From the NCBI GenBank assembly GCA_040776905.1, contig JAXGZQ010000002.1, forward strand, positions 558,001 to 622,000: a stretch of DNA of 64,000 bases, written 5' to 3'. The notes under the pieces are model-generated. The model was not told where the DNA came from. It saw only the letters and a program-made list of their open reading frames with translations, and did no database searches. Each line of letters starts with the position of its first letter. Positions within the stretch are counted from its first letter, which is position 1. The DNA comes from SLHU01 sp009929975 (GTDB lineage: Bacteria > Bacillota > Clostridia > Saccharofermentanales > UBA5734). A program made the translations under genes and the position numbers. Positions 1-7,881 of this stretch are shown in pieces.

Positions 1-98
1 AAAAGGGATTTGAGAATGATCCGGTTCGCTGCCCAGATTGCCGTCGTGCCCGTAAGAATGCCCGTCGCCAGGATCAGAACAACTACGACCGTTTCTAA
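1..98 (+). CDS. Zinc-ribbon domain protein, C-terminal end (5' truncated)
   Basis: Reading from base 3 gives an in-frame tail that ends at TAA 96-98 and contains GFENDPVRCPDCRRARKNAR. The CPxCR(R/K)AR pattern after a 'KGFxNxPxRCPDC' lead is typical of the small Firmicute zinc-ribbon proteins (probable zinc-ribbon domain, Pfam zf-Tbcl type), whose second Cys pair lies at this end. The first Cys pair would be upstream of the window. A rho-independent terminator follows directly, so this is the last gene of its transcript. The function of the family is not known. Only about 31 residues are visible. Confidence 0.6.
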   Translation, partial: KGFENDPVRCPDCRRARKNARRQDQNNYDRF

Positions 99-120
99 GG
101 TCTCTGGTCAAAGTCATCAT

Positions 121-151
121 GAGAGTATGCCGCAGGGTATGCTCTTTTTTT
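121..151 (+). terminator. Rho-independent terminator after the zinc-ribbon gene
   Basis: GAGTATGCC (123-131) pairs with GGTATGCTC (136-144) around a GCAG loop with two G-U pairs, followed by seven T. It separates the zinc-ribbon gene from the promoter of the next gene. Confidence 0.85.
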
Positions 152-190
152 GTGCAAACGTGGTATTGTCTGTTCTTTAGCGGCGCAGGC

Positions 191-218
191 TTGACGCTTG
201 CGGTCAGAACGTTACAAT
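191..218 (+). promoter_or_regulatory. Sigma-A type promoter of the large GS-like gene
   Basis: TTGACG (191-196), 16-bp spacer, TACAAT (213-218). An imperfect inverted repeat (CGCAGGC / GCTTGCG, about 185-203) lies over the -35 element and could be an operator; that part is inference. Confidence 0.6.
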
Positions 219-246
219 TATGAGCATGAACACAGGAGGGTGACTT

Positions 247-2160
247 ATGCACAGCGATCCAGTTCAGATCCGACACGATCTCCTCTACTACATTGATCCC
301 GGCCAGCACCAGACGGAAACGATCCGGGAACTCATGCTGGAGCATCCGGAAATCCGCTTCATCTCGCTGGCCGCGATTGATCTTGCCGGTAATGATACCG
401 ATGAAAAGATCCCGGTAAGCCTTTTTCTTGATAACATTGACGGCTACCTGCACGGTGGTGTCCAGACTGACGGTTCGTCTGTTGTACTCCCCGGAATCGC
501 GACATTGAATGACGGCAAAGTTGATCTGATCGCCGATCCTGATGTCCGCTGGTTCGTTGACTATAACTACGAACATCGGCTGCTCGATGACGGAAAGCCC
601 TGTGGAACGCTGCGTATTCCCGCCTTTCTCATGCATAACGGTGAGATGGTCTGTGCCCGTTCGGTCCTTAAACGGGCCGGTGAACGTTTTGACAGCCAGC
701 TGCACCAGCTGATCAGCCGGAATCCGCAGATTTGCGGGGATTTGAGGTTTGCGCCGCAGGACGTCGAGCAGATTACGCTGACGGCCGCGACTGAGCTTGA
801 GTTCTGGGTCCGTACACCGGATGATAAAATCGCGCGTGAACAGCTCTCCGTATCACAGGATCTCAAGGAACAATACTGGAAACGGACCAAGGGCGTCGTC
901 AGAACCGCGCTGGAGCAGTCGATCGAACTGCTTGAACTCTATGGACTGAAACCGGAAATGGGACATAAGGAAGTCGGCGGCGTCAAGGCGCATCTCACCG
1001 GCAGCGGCGACCTTGACCACATCATGGAGCAGCTTGAGATCGACTGGAAATATTCAGGCGCGATGCAAGCCGCTGACAATGAACTGTATGCGAGAATTTT
1101 CATCAAGGAAGTGTTCCGACTGCACGGGCTGGAAGCGACCTTCATGGCCAAACCGATTGAAGGGGTGGCCGGCAGCGGTGAACACATCCACATCAATACA
1201 ATCGCCCGGCTCCGGGACGGCCGGCGGATCAACCTTTTCGCCTCCACACCGGAACAGAACAGTTTTCTCAACCCGATCGGCTGGGGCGCGCTGATGGGTT
1301 TTCTCAAGCACTATCCTGTGATCAGTCCTTTTATCAGCGTCAGCAACGACGCGTTCAATCGTCTGAAACCGGGATTCGAGGCACCGACCCATCCCGTCGC
1401 CTCACTGGGCCGCGACCTGCAGACCAGTTCCCGCAACCGGACGGTGCTCGTCGGCCTGATCCGCCATGAGGACAGTCCGGTCAGTACCCGGTTCGAGATC
1501 CGTTCTCCCAACCCGCATACCAACGCGTGGCTCGCGATGTCCGCGATTTTCCAGTGCATGCTTGACGGCATCCAGTACGCGGTCAGCAGCGGACACACGG
1601 CCGCGGAACTGGAGAAAGAATTCTGCAAGCCGGCCGGCGAAGCGGCGGAATATCTGTGTCAAAACCGGCTGTATCGCAGCGAGGACGATATCTTTCAGAC
1701 CTATGATGATGACCAGCGCGACGAGCTCTTCGGCAAACCGCCGGCCTGCGTCTACGACACGCTGCGCACACTGTTGCACGAGGACGAAGGTCTGGGCATC
1801 CTCTGTGCTGACCATGTCTTCAGCGACCACATCATCTCCTCATACTCCCGGGCGATGCTTGATATCTGGGAAATGGAACTGCGTGACCGTCTGCTGCCGG
1901 ACAGCCTTCTGCGTGTTCAGGCCTGCCGCCGTCTGCATGACAGTTCAGACTATGACGAAAGCCTGTGGCAGGAGATCAACGCGCTGCGCCAAAAGCTGGC
2001 CCATGACAATCATGACCAGGTCTGTCTGTTCAATGAAATCCGCCAGGCGCTGGAAACGAAGAATCTGCGTCAGGCCGCCCGCCTGCAGATCGAAATCGAC
2101 GAGTTGATGCGCAAGCTTGAACTGCTGTATGAGCAGTATCGCCGCAATCAGATTGACTGA
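247..2160 (+). CDS. Large glutamine synthetase family protein (637 aa)
   Basis: Glutamine synthetase fold enzyme, expected to join ammonia to glutamate (or a related acid) using ATP. The N-terminal beta-grasp part ends near WFVDYN (about residue 100). The catalytic part carries the TELEFWV metal site (about 180), GSGEHIHIN (about 310) and the substrate-loop stretch NRTVLVGLIR then TRFEIRSPNP (about 400-420). It is about 200 residues longer than GSI-alpha because of a C-terminal helical region (about 450-637) rich in Leu, Gln and Glu. It does not match the GlnN (type III) sequence at 34.5 kb. ATG 247 has an AGGAGG site 7 nt upstream. It is monocistronic, with its own promoter and a convergent hom gene 17 bp away. 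Its true substrate is uncertain: long GS-like proteins can be gamma-glutamyl ligases on other amines. Confidence 0.8.
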   Translation: MHSDPVQIRHDLLYYIDPGQHQTETIRELMLEHPEIRFISLAAIDLAGNDTDEKIPVSLFLDNIDGYLHGGVQTDGSSVVLPGIATLNDGKVDLIADPDVRWFVDYNYEHRLLDDGKPCGTLRIPAFLMHNGEMVCARSVLKRAGERFDSQLHQLISRNPQICGDLRFAPQDVEQITLTAATELEFWVRTPDDKIAREQLSVSQDLKEQYWKRTKGVVRTALEQSIELLELYGLKPEMGHKEVGGVKAHLTGSGDLDHIMEQLEIDWKYSGAMQAADNELYARIFIKEVFRLHGLEATFMAKPIEGVAGSGEHIHINTIARLRDGRRINLFASTPEQNSFLNPIGWGALMGFLKHYPVISPFISVSNDAFNRLKPGFEAPTHPVASLGRDLQTSSRNRTVLVGLIRHEDSPVSTRFEIRSPNPHTNAWLAMSAIFQCMLDGIQYAVSSGHTAAELEKEFCKPAGEAAEYLCQNRLYRSEDDIFQTYDDDQRDELFGKPPACVYDTLRTLLHEDEGLGILCADHVFSDHIISSYSRAMLDIWEMELRDRLLPDSLLRVQACRRLHDSSDYDESLWQEINALRQKLAHDNHDQVCLFNEIRQALETKNLRQAARLQIEIDELMRKLELLYEQYRRNQID

Positions 2161-2177
2161 TTGACCGTCTCCGCGCT

Positions 2178-3410
2178 TCAGAAAAAGCGGATGCGGGCGA
2201 ACACCTGTTCACCCCACTGCTCCAGCCACTGTGCCAGGACCGCTTCGCTCAGTGAACCCTGCTCACCGATTACCGCGACCTGCTCCTCATTGTTATGAGC
2301 GTCAAGCCAGCGGACACCGTAATCACTCAGCGCCATCTCAACCGCGTCGCGTGGCAGCGCCCGGCTGATTCTCAGCAGAATTCTCACAAAGCTTTCACTA
2401 TGCGGCTTGACGACGGAAGGACCGTCCGTCTCCCAGGCTGACATATGTGGAATGCGTTCCAGATGCATGATGCAGTCAATCACATCGGCCACCACCGCGC
2501 TGGCGGTCGGAAGCTTGCCGGCACCGCGGCCATAAAACAGAGCGTCGCCCAGCGCGTTGCCGACGACCATGATCGCGTTGAACACGTCATTGGCCATCGA
2601 CAGTGGATGTGACGATGGCAGCAGCATCGGAGCGACCATCAGCTCAGCCGACCGCTCTGAGATCTGGGTAAATTTGCCGATCAATTTGATCTGGCAGTCA
2701 AGATCCGTGGCATAGGCGATATCAGCCGGCGTAATCTGGCTGATGCCTTCACAGTAAATCTGCTCGCTGTCAATGTAATGCCCCAGGGCGATGCTGCCGA
2801 GAATGGATATTTTGCGTGCCGCGTCAGTCCCCTCGACATCAGCCGAAGGATTTTTCTCCGCGTAGCCATTGGCCTGCGCCTCAGCCAGTGCCTGGTCGAA
2901 CTCAATACCGTCATCGCGCATACGGGTCAGGATATAATTGGTCGTTCCGTTGAGGATGCCGGCGATCGCGTCGATCCGGTTCGCCGCCAGACACTTGTGC
3001 AGCGGCCGGATAATCGGAATCCCGCCACCAACGCTGGCTTCAAACAGATAACTGACAGCATGCTCACGGGCCAGATCGATGAGTTCAGGACCATGTCGTG
3101 CAACCAGTTCTTTATTAGAAGTAACCACGTGCTTGCCGCAGCGAAGGGCCCGCCGGGTCAGCTCCAGCGCGATGCCGGATCCGCCGATCGTCTCCACCAC
3201 GACGGCTATTTCCGGATCATTGAAAATCACATCGGGATCGTGGACGATCCGGTCAGCGAACGGATCACCGGGGAAATCACGGATGTCAAGAATATAGCGA
3301 ACCTGAACCGATTGTCCGGTTCTTTTTCTGATCGCTTCGCCATTCAGCTGGCAGACCTCCGCCACTCCGGACCCAACGATTCCATAACCGAGTATCGCCA
3401 GATTGATCAT
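2178..3410 (-). CDS. hom: Homoserine dehydrogenase
   Basis: NAD(P)H-dependent reduction of aspartate semialdehyde to homoserine, the branch point to threonine, methionine and isoleucine. The N-terminal GYGIVGSG nucleotide-binding loop (residues 7-14), ILNGTTNYILTRM (about 170) and the signature GYAEKNPSADVEGTDAARK (about 190-210) are visible. The C-terminal ~80 residues look like an ACT-type regulatory part. The start is ATG 3410, where AGGAGG sits 9 nt upstream; a longer frame to 3497 runs into the upstream gene and is not needed. Length 410 aa is normal. It follows the ACT protein gene by 31 bp and shares its promoter. Confidence 0.95.
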   Translation of the reverse strand: MINLAILGYGIVGSGVAEVCQLNGEAIRKRTGQSVQVRYILDIRDFPGDPFADRIVHDPDVIFNDPEIAVVVETIGGSGIALELTRRALRCGKHVVTSNKELVARHGPELIDLAREHAVSYLFEASVGGGIPIIRPLHKCLAANRIDAIAGILNGTTNYILTRMRDDGIEFDQALAEAQANGYAEKNPSADVEGTDAARKISILGSIALGHYIDSEQIYCEGISQITPADIAYATDLDCQIKLIGKFTQISERSAELMVAPMLLPSSHPLSMANDVFNAIMVVGNALGDALFYGRGAGKLPTASAVVADVIDCIMHLERIPHMSAWETDGPSVVKPHSESFVRILLRISRALPRDAVEMALSDYGVRWLDAHNNEEQVAVIGEQGSLSEAVLAQWLEQWGEQVFARIRFF

Positions 3411-3441
3411 TGATGCTTTCCTCCTGCTCGCCTCTGCTTGA

Positions 3442-3903
3442 TTAGTCCCGTGCCAGCATCCGACAGGATCTGACGCCGGCAATCCGGCCCAGATCATCCA
3501 TCAGGTGGCGAATGTCATCTTTCAGCCGGTCTGTTTCGACCGAGATCGAGACGTCGGCCAGTCCATTCAGCGGGATATTCTGATTGATGGTCAGGACATT
3601 GGCCTGGGCATGTGCCAGGCAGTTGATGATTCCGGATAGAATGCCCGGAAAATTCTCTACGGTAAAGACCAGCGTGACCAGGCGCCCGCGTGTCGTCTCA
3701 TAAAACGGCAGAATACCATCCTTATATTTGTAATAGGCACTGCGGCTCAGACCGACCTTGTGAACGGCTTCATTGATCGAAGACGCTTTACCCGAACTGA
3801 GCAGACGTTTGACAGCCATGACTTTAGTATAGACATCCGGCAGCATATCGGCGCGGACCAGATAATATTCCTGACCGTCTCCGGTGATCTGACTGGCCAT
3901 CAT
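3442..3903 (-). CDS. ACT domain protein, UPF0735 / PheB family
   Basis: A 153-residue protein with an N-terminal helix-turn-helix-like part (LSRSAYYKYKDGI, about 50-62, a tyrosine-rich DNA-binding-like helix) and a C-terminal ACT domain (VTLVFTVENFPGILSGIINCLA, about 75-97) that usually binds amino acids. In Firmicutes this family commonly lies immediately before hom or pheA, as here, so a role in aspartate-family or aromatic amino-acid control is likely but unproven. Start choice is among TTG 3906 and ATGs at 3903 and 3900; GAGGG lies 6 nt from the ATG at 3900, so the true start may be one codon shorter. First gene of the pheB-like/hom operon. Confidence 0.85.
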   Translation of the reverse strand: MMASQITGDGQEYYLVRADMLPDVYTKVMAVKRLLSSGKASSINEAVHKVGLSRSAYYKYKDGILPFYETTRGRLVTLVFTVENFPGILSGIINCLAHAQANVLTINQNIPLNGLADVSISVETDRLKDDIRHLMDDLGRIAGVRSCRMLARD

Positions 3904-3976
3904 CAACCCTCTTTCTCAGCCAAGGCAGAACGACTGCCAACTGTCTTTATCTCGTGTACATATGTCCGTGAAGAAC

Positions 3977-4005
3977 ACTATAGCACCGCGGTGGAATCCG
4001 GTCAA
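3977..4005 (-). promoter_or_regulatory. Promoter of the ACT protein / hom operon with palindromic spacer
   Basis: On the minus strand TTGACC (4005-4000), 17-bp spacer, TATAGT (3982-3977). The spacer contains the perfect palindrome CACCGCGGTG (3984-3993), well placed for a repressor. The transcript leader also has a small GGCAG/CTGCC hairpin near 3921-3940. Confidence 0.75.
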
Positions 4006-4057
4006 GTCATCGCTATAGCCCGATAATCCCTCCTTGGCCACGATTCGATTCAACGGA

Positions 4058-4654
4058 TCATTCCGGCGTCAGCCCGCTCAGCCAGTCTGTCAGTTTCTTC
4101 AGTGCCCGGCCACGATGGCTGATAGCATGTTTTTCGGCCGGGTCAAGTTCCGCCATGGTTTGACCGCGCTCCGGCAGCAGAAAAACCGGATCATAGCCGA
4201 ATCCGTTCCGGCCCCGGGCTGATTGGGCAATCCTGCCGCGGCAGATGCCTTCAAACAACTCAGACCGCCCATCCGGCAAAATCAGCGCCATCACACAGAT
4301 GAAACGGGCTGTCCAGGTTTCAGGAGGAAACGGCGCGAGCAAATCATGCAGTTTATTTATTTTGGTCGGATAATCGGCATCGATTCCGGCAAAGCGGGCC
4401 GAATAGATGCCGGGTGCTCCATCCAGCGGATCGATCGCCAGACCTGAATCGTCCGCCAGAACATAGCCGCCGGTTATTTGATGAACCGCCCTGGCCTTGA
4501 TCAGGGCATTAGCGGCAAAGGAATCACCGTTTTCCTCAATATCATCGGTAAATCCGGCCTGGCGCATCGAAACCAGATGCAGGTCGCGGCGACCGATGAT
4601 CTCCTCAATTTCCCTGACTTTATCTTCATTGGCTGTCGCCAGAATGATTTGCAT
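4058..4654 (-). CDS. rdgB: XTP/dITP pyrophosphatase (RdgB/HAM1)
   Basis: Removes non-canonical purine nucleotides (dITP, XTP) by releasing pyrophosphate. The N-terminal ILATANEDKVREIEEI, the central VLADDSGLAIDPLDGAPGIYSARFAG (about 62-88) and NGFGYDPVFLLPERGQTMAEL (about 150) are the diagnostic blocks. Start ATG 4654 has GGGAGG 7 nt upstream; the longer frame to 4717 overlaps the preceding rsmF-like gene and lacks a ribosome site. Length 198 aa matches the family. Last gene of the argS-M3 peptidase-rsmF run, 44 bp after the methyltransferase. Confidence 0.95.
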   Translation of the reverse strand: MQIILATANEDKVREIEEIIGRRDLHLVSMRQAGFTDDIEENGDSFAANALIKARAVHQITGGYVLADDSGLAIDPLDGAPGIYSARFAGIDADYPTKINKLHDLLAPFPPETWTARFICVMALILPDGRSELFEGICRGRIAQSARGRNGFGYDPVFLLPERGQTMAELDPAEKHAISHRGRALKKLTDWLSGLTPE

Positions 4655-4698
4655 GATGACGCCTCCCGTCTTTTGCTTCAATACGTGTTCCGGCCGGA

Positions 4699-6171
4699 TC
4701 ATGAGCTGCGCCGCCAACCCTGCGGATAGAGATTTTTCAGAACGGGCGGCTGATCGGCCTTAAGCCAGCCGACAGGATACATTCCAACCGGGGTCGCCAG
4801 AGCGATCGCCGCATAGCGGGTCGTGTCCGCCGGCCAGGCACCCTGCCACTGGATTGTTTCACCCCTCAGATATCGACGGATCTGATCACTGTCCGCACCC
4901 GCCGGAAAAACACAGCGCAGGTCAGACGCGTCCAGTGCCATCAGAAGAGCCTGTGAGGGCTCAAAACGCGGCGGCTGGTTGCGGATCGGCCTGATCTGGC
5001 CGAGAAACAGTCCGGTTTTCACTTTACTGACCTGGGACAGGGGCAGATCCGCTCGCGGCAGCAAATGAAGATGACCGTTCTCCTGGCGAAGCCAGCCCAT
5101 TCGCAGCCACTTCGTCATTTTCGCCAGCCCCTCTCCACTCAGCGTGGTACTGAAAAACCGCTCCAGGCTGTCCTTTTGCTCCGGACTGGCTTCAGTCAGC
5201 CGGTCAAAGGAGGCCGGGATGTCCCCGTCAGAAGGATTTGAATCATGTTTTGCCAGCAGGGCACAGAAATGACCGTCTCCCCTGGTCTGGTGCGGCCAGA
5301 TCCGGGCGGTCATTGACATGGCGCAGCTCAGCGGCAATCCGTCACTGACACCGGACGGTTTTTCGATCGGCAGAAGACTGGCGTCGGGACAGCGTTCGAG
5401 AAACCAGAGGATATTATCCTCATTCTCGGCGACGGAAAAAGAACAGGTGGAATAGACCAGACGTCCTCCCGGTTTTAACATGTGCCAGGCGGATGCCAGT
5501 ATGTCCCGCTGCACCGGAACACTCGCCGCAGGCCCATAGTCCAGCCAGCTGCGAATCGCGGCCGGATCATCGCGGAACATACCCGAACCTGAGCACGGAG
5601 CATCCACCAGTATGGCATCAAAATACGCCGGCAGATGAGCCGCCAGCTGATCGGGAGACGCGCAGGTTATCAGGCTGTTGCGGCCGCCGTTCATTTCCAG
5701 GTTGCGCAGCAGCGCGCGTGTCCTGCGCTGCGACAGGTCATTGGCCCAGACGAAGCCTTCCCCCTGCAGGTCTGAAGTGAGACGGGACGCCTTGCCGCCC
5801 GGAGCGGCGCAGACATCAAGCACTTTCTCCCCCGGACGAACGGCCAGTGCCGCGGCCGGCAGCATCGCGCTCGGTTCCTGGATATAGTAAAGTCCGGCAG
5901 CATACAGGCTGAGCTGTCCAGGCTGCAGGGTGTCCGGAATGTACAGGCCGTCATCAGCCCAGGGAACATCCGGAAACTGATCGGCTGAGACCCCGGTCAG
6001 GTCAACCAGCAGCTGGCGCAGATCATCCCGGCTGATCTTCAGGCTGTTCGCCCGCAGACCCGAGGCCGAAGGCTGATCAAGCGACTGCCAGAACGCATCC
6101 GCGTCTGACGGGGCCATCCAGTCTGAGAACAGCTGATTCATCTCTGCTGTGAATGCTTCAGGAAAACGCAT
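4699..6171 (-). CDS. 16S rRNA m5C methyltransferase, RsmF/NOL1-NOP2-sun family
   Basis: SAM-dependent RNA cytosine-C5 methyltransferase. The SAM loop VLDVCAAPGGKASRL (about 117-131), the motif IV cysteine in DAPCSGSGMF (about 195) and the motif VI catalytic cysteine in LVYSTCSFSVAENE (about 245) are intact. The C-terminal half (about 300-490) has the extra domain and PUA-like end (MYPVGWLKADQ) seen in the RsmF group of Gram-positive bacteria. ATG 6171 has AGGAG 5 nt upstream, 8 nt past the stop of the M3 peptidase gene. The exact target cytosines cannot be told from sequence. Confidence 0.88.
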   Translation of the reverse strand: MRFPEAFTAEMNQLFSDWMAPSDADAFWQSLDQPSASGLRANSLKISRDDLRQLLVDLTGVSADQFPDVPWADDGLYIPDTLQPGQLSLYAAGLYYIQEPSAMLPAAALAVRPGEKVLDVCAAPGGKASRLTSDLQGEGFVWANDLSQRRTRALLRNLEMNGGRNSLITCASPDQLAAHLPAYFDAILVDAPCSGSGMFRDDPAAIRSWLDYGPAASVPVQRDILASAWHMLKPGGRLVYSTCSFSVAENEDNILWFLERCPDASLLPIEKPSGVSDGLPLSCAMSMTARIWPHQTRGDGHFCALLAKHDSNPSDGDIPASFDRLTEASPEQKDSLERFFSTTLSGEGLAKMTKWLRMGWLRQENGHLHLLPRADLPLSQVSKVKTGLFLGQIRPIRNQPPRFEPSQALLMALDASDLRCVFPAGADSDQIRRYLRGETIQWQGAWPADTTRYAAIALATPVGMYPVGWLKADQPPVLKNLYPQGWRRSS

Positions 6172-6179
6172 GAAAGCTC

Positions 6180-7877
6180 CTATAATGATAGAAAATCACA
6201 AATCTGATAGATCAGCCGTTTGATGGTATCACGCTCAAAGGGTGACTGGAGTCCGGCCTGGTGCAGCAGTTCAGGAAGATCTGTCTGACCGCCCGCGGCA
6301 CACAGCTGATCATAAATGGCGAGTGCCTGACTGCGCTGGATGCGGGACTGGTGCCACAGATCAAGCGCGCTTAGCTGGCCCGTCACCTTGCTGATCGATG
6401 AAAAGGGCCGGTTGACCATCAGCGCCTGCATCGTCCAGGGGAAGACCAATTCAGGCTGAACATCGTCCGCCGCCAGCAGATCCGGCTGATAGACCGCCAT
6501 GAGTTCCTGCCATATCTGACTGCGCCGGGCCGCTGGCAGATCCGGTTCCGCATAAATCCGGTACTCAAATTCATCCACCATGCAGTCGGCCGGTACCTGG
6601 AGCAGCGCCCTGGTCATATGCAGCATGGTAACTGTCTCAGCCTCCCGGCCGAATAAGCGGTCCAGATAGGGGTAGCTGAGCATTTCCATCGCCATGGCAT
6701 GAAGTTCAGCGGCATCCGCTGTCGGAAGATGCATCCTGCGCACGGACATCCCGGACAGGCTGCGCCATGCGGCATGGGCATGCCCGGACTCATGCAGCAG
6801 TGAAAAAATATCCTGCAGTGTCCGGCAGCCATTGATCTGGATAAACGGAACACCCGCCTCATAAATCATTCGGCAGGATGGGTCTCCCCGCTTGCCGGGA
6901 CGCTCCTGCCAGTCAACATAGCCGGCTTCGAGCAGTGTCTGCAGCAGCGACGGGTGCTGGCCGGTCAGATCAGCGGCCAGCGCGGCCACCAGGGTCGGCA
7001 GATTCTCATTCATACGATCAGTTTGCGGATCACCGTCCGGGAACATCATCATCAGATCCCAGGGAGCCAGATGGTCCAGCCCGAGCCGGCGGCGCTGCAG
7101 GCGGCGGATTTCCCGGGTCAGCGGCACAATATAGGTGCGGACCAGTTCGCGCAGTCCGGCCATGTCGCCGCTGCGGTTTCCGGACCGCTGCAGGCGGCGG
7201 GCCGCGACCGGGACAAAACTGTTGAACCCCAGTTTGCGTGATAGACCGGTTCTCACCTTGATCAGCTGATCCATGATCCGGTCCAGCTCATCCTGATGCG
7301 AAACATACCAGTCCGTACCGGCCTGCCAGGCCAGCTGACGGGTCGGCCGATCAGCTGAAACAAGCAGCCGCTGAACATCGGATAACAGCAGGGTCTGACC
7401 GTCCAGATGAATGACCGCGCGCGAAATGATCTGCTGGTACTGCCCGATCAGGCGTTGTTCATCGATCAGTTCCTGCGTCACAGACGGCTGAACCGTTTCA
7501 ATCAGCTGGGCCGAGACTTCAAAAACGCGTTCACCGAAGCGCTCGGCCAGCGCGTCACGGAAGCGGGTTGCCGCCATGGCCTGATAAAAGGCCTGTTCCA
7601 TCAGCGCGACCTCTGCCGCGGACCGTTGGAAGAATAGCAGTTCCTCGCGCATGTCCGGACCACTGGTCTGCAGATCAAAGAGAATTCCGGCCAGCGTCTC
7701 CGAACTGTGATACTCGAGCGATACCGCCTGGGCTTCTTCAACCGCATGGATCGCGGACTCCGGCTTCATTGCCAGCCGCATGCGCAGACGGGCCCGCCGG
7801 TAGCGTTCCGCAATCGAATGTAAATCAGGTCTCTGGTAGGTCAGACTGTGAAAAGGCTGTACACGCAATGGAGGCAT
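6180..7877 (-). CDS. M3 family zinc oligoendopeptidase
   Basis: PepF/thimet-type metallopeptidase that cleaves short peptides in the cytoplasm. The zinc site HESGHAHAAW (about residues 364-373) has the HExxH motif, and the third ligand is likely the Glu in DAAELHAMAMEML about 25 residues later. The rest is helical, as in the family, with length 565 aa. The start is most likely ATG 7877, directly after the argS stop (TGA 7884-7882); there is only a weak ribosome site, so translation is probably coupled to argS. A frame open to 7955 lies inside argS. Confidence 0.85.
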   Translation of the reverse strand: MPPLRVQPFHSLTYQRPDLHSIAERYRRARLRMRLAMKPESAIHAVEEAQAVSLEYHSSETLAGILFDLQTSGPDMREELLFFQRSAAEVALMEQAFYQAMAATRFRDALAERFGERVFEVSAQLIETVQPSVTQELIDEQRLIGQYQQIISRAVIHLDGQTLLLSDVQRLLVSADRPTRQLAWQAGTDWYVSHQDELDRIMDQLIKVRTGLSRKLGFNSFVPVAARRLQRSGNRSGDMAGLRELVRTYIVPLTREIRRLQRRRLGLDHLAPWDLMMMFPDGDPQTDRMNENLPTLVAALAADLTGQHPSLLQTLLEAGYVDWQERPGKRGDPSCRMIYEAGVPFIQINGCRTLQDIFSLLHESGHAHAAWRSLSGMSVRRMHLPTADAAELHAMAMEMLSYPYLDRLFGREAETVTMLHMTRALLQVPADCMVDEFEYRIYAEPDLPAARRSQIWQELMAVYQPDLLAADDVQPELVFPWTMQALMVNRPFSSISKVTGQLSALDLWHQSRIQRSQALAIYDQLCAAGGQTDLPELLHQAGLQSPFERDTIKRLIYQICDFLSL

Positions 7878-7881
7878 TCGC

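Noticed and set aside
3907..4057. T-box or riboswitch leader before hom
   Set aside because: There is no AGGGTGGNACCGCG element in the transcript; the GCACCGCGGTGG seen is in the promoter spacer.
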